Below, one piece after another: positions 6,602 to 7,285 of a DNA stretch of 7,285 nt. Positions within the stretch are counted from its first letter, which is position 1, and the number at the start of each line of letters is the position of its first letter. The notes beneath the pieces are model-generated. The model was given only the letters and a program-made list of their open reading frames with translations, was not told the origin of the DNA and did not search any database. Source of the DNA: Oscillospiraceae bacterium. GTDB lineage: Bacteria > Bacillota > Clostridia > Oscillospirales > Ruminococcaceae. A program made the translations under genes and the position numbers. The stretch is from contig JAAVIG010000218.1 in NCBI GenBank assembly GCA_014796735.1, positions 1-7,285 on the forward strand, written 5' to 3'.

Positions 6602-7273
6602 ATGCTTGAAAAAATGGACATATTCTTTGAGAACAGATTATCGGGCTATGATGAACATATGCTTACTTCAATTGAGGGCGCAGATGAATTTTATAAATTT
6701 ACCGCCGCCTGTCTGCCGCGGGAAGCCGAAGCGGCAATTCTTGATTTAGGCTGCGGAACGGGACTTGAATTGCAGGAATATTTTTTGCTTAATCCCCATG
6801 CGAAAATTACCGGAATAGATTTATCGAAGGGCATGCTTGAAGCTCTTGCGGCAAAATTTCCCGACAAGGACCTGCGTTTGATGTGCGGCTCGTATTTTGA
6901 GGTTGAACTGGAAGCCGAAAAATATGACGCTGCCGTTTCGGTAGAATCCTTGCACCATTTTACAAGCGAACGTAAGCTGTCGCTTTATCGGAACCTGCTG
7001 CGCTCTCTGAAGCCGGGCGGATATTTTGTTCTGACGGACTATTTTGCCGAATCCGATTTGCTTGAAAAGGAGTATTTTGAAAATCTTGAAAACCTAAAAC
7101 AAGAACAAGGCATTTCTGATGATGAATTTTATCATTATGATACGCCGTTAACGGTGGAGCACGAAGTAGCCGTATTGAAAAAAGCGGGCTTTACGGATGT
7201 CGAGATTTTAAAAAATTGGGGAGCTACCTTTACGATTTTGGCTAAACGGTATCTAATACTATTTTCAAATTAA
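6602..7273 (+). CDS. Class I SAM-dependent methyltransferase, substrate unknown
   Basis: A soluble 223-residue protein with the Rossmann-type methyltransferase fold. Motif I, which binds S-adenosylmethionine, is ILDLGCGTG at 46-54; the acidic residue after strand 2 that usually holds the ribose is D73 in TGIDLS; YDAAVSVESLHHF (108-120) is motif IV with the small-molecule-type LHHF ending; LKPGGYFVLTDYF (136-148) is the usual post-motif; and a late LKKAGFTDVEIL block closes the fold. The methyl acceptor cannot be told from sequence; Methyltransf_11/25-like members act on small molecules, lipids, RNA or proteins. It starts 12 nt after smc with a weak Shine-Dalgarno (AGGT 6591-6594, seven bases before ATG; GGAG at 6583-6586 is 15 away), so it may rely on smc translation. 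It is visibly richer in A/T than smc, especially toward the end (for example 16 G+C of 60 at 7081-7140), which suggests later arrival. It takes the place where many Firmicutes carry ftsY. Confidence 0.88.
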   Translation: MLEKMDIFFENRLSGYDEHMLTSIEGADEFYKFTAACLPREAEAAILDLGCGTGLELQEYFLLNPHAKITGIDLSKGMLEALAAKFPDKDLRLMCGSYFEVELEAEKYDAAVSVESLHHFTSERKLSLYRNLLRSLKPGGYFVLTDYFAESDLLEKEYFENLENLKQEQGISDDEFYHYDTPLTVEHEVAVLKKAGFTDVEILKNWGATFTILAKRYLILFSN

Positions 7274-7285
7274 AATGATTGCAAA

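Noticed and set aside
7275..7285. Start of another gene at an ATG after the methyltransferase stop
   Set aside because: Only eleven bases remain and no ribosome binding site is visible before it.

Overview
The window is an intact, co-directional (+ strand) housekeeping cluster from what looks like a Gram-positive anaerobe of the class Clostridia, probably near the Oscillospiraceae/Ruminococcaceae. This is inferred from the gene order plsX - rnc - Elp3-like radical SAM gene - smc, the purine-rich Shine-Dalgarno sequences, the moderate base composition and the Firmicutes-type SMC sequence. I see no rRNA, tRNA, CRISPR array, insertion sequence or phage gene.

Layout. Bases 1-84 may be the tail of an upstream gene (open frame ending at TAA 82-84; low confidence). 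Bases 85-272 are non-coding. They hold a degenerate tandem repeat with a 59-nt period, TATAAA-like boxes that could be promoter -10 elements, and a short dyad whose right arm abuts the plsX ribosome binding site. Next come plsX (273-1298, phosphate acyltransferase for phospholipid synthesis), rnc (1343-2023, RNase III), a radical SAM gene of unknown function (2010-3023), smc (3023-6589, chromosome condensation ATPase) and a class I methyltransferase of unknown substrate (6602-7273). The last 12 bases hold no feature I can support.

How the genes fit together. Spacings are 44 nt (plsX/rnc), a 14-nt overlap (rnc/radical SAM), a 1-nt overlap (radical SAM/smc) and 12 nt (smc/methyltransferase), and no convincing internal terminator is seen. 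This suggests one polycistronic transcript, with rnc, the radical SAM gene and smc translationally coupled. The products serve separate core jobs (membrane lipid supply, RNA processing, a probable tRNA- or Elp3-related radical reaction, chromosome segregation); they do not form one pathway. Two common partners of this cluster in Firmicutes are missing from their usual places: acpP between plsX and rnc, and ftsY after smc, where the methyltransferase sits.

I found no new multi-gene system. The points most worth a second look are the 59-nt repeat in the plsX leader, a perfect 9+2+9 dyad inside the radical SAM gene about 110 nt before smc, the methyltransferase in the ftsY position, and an unusual Walker A sequence in SMC.
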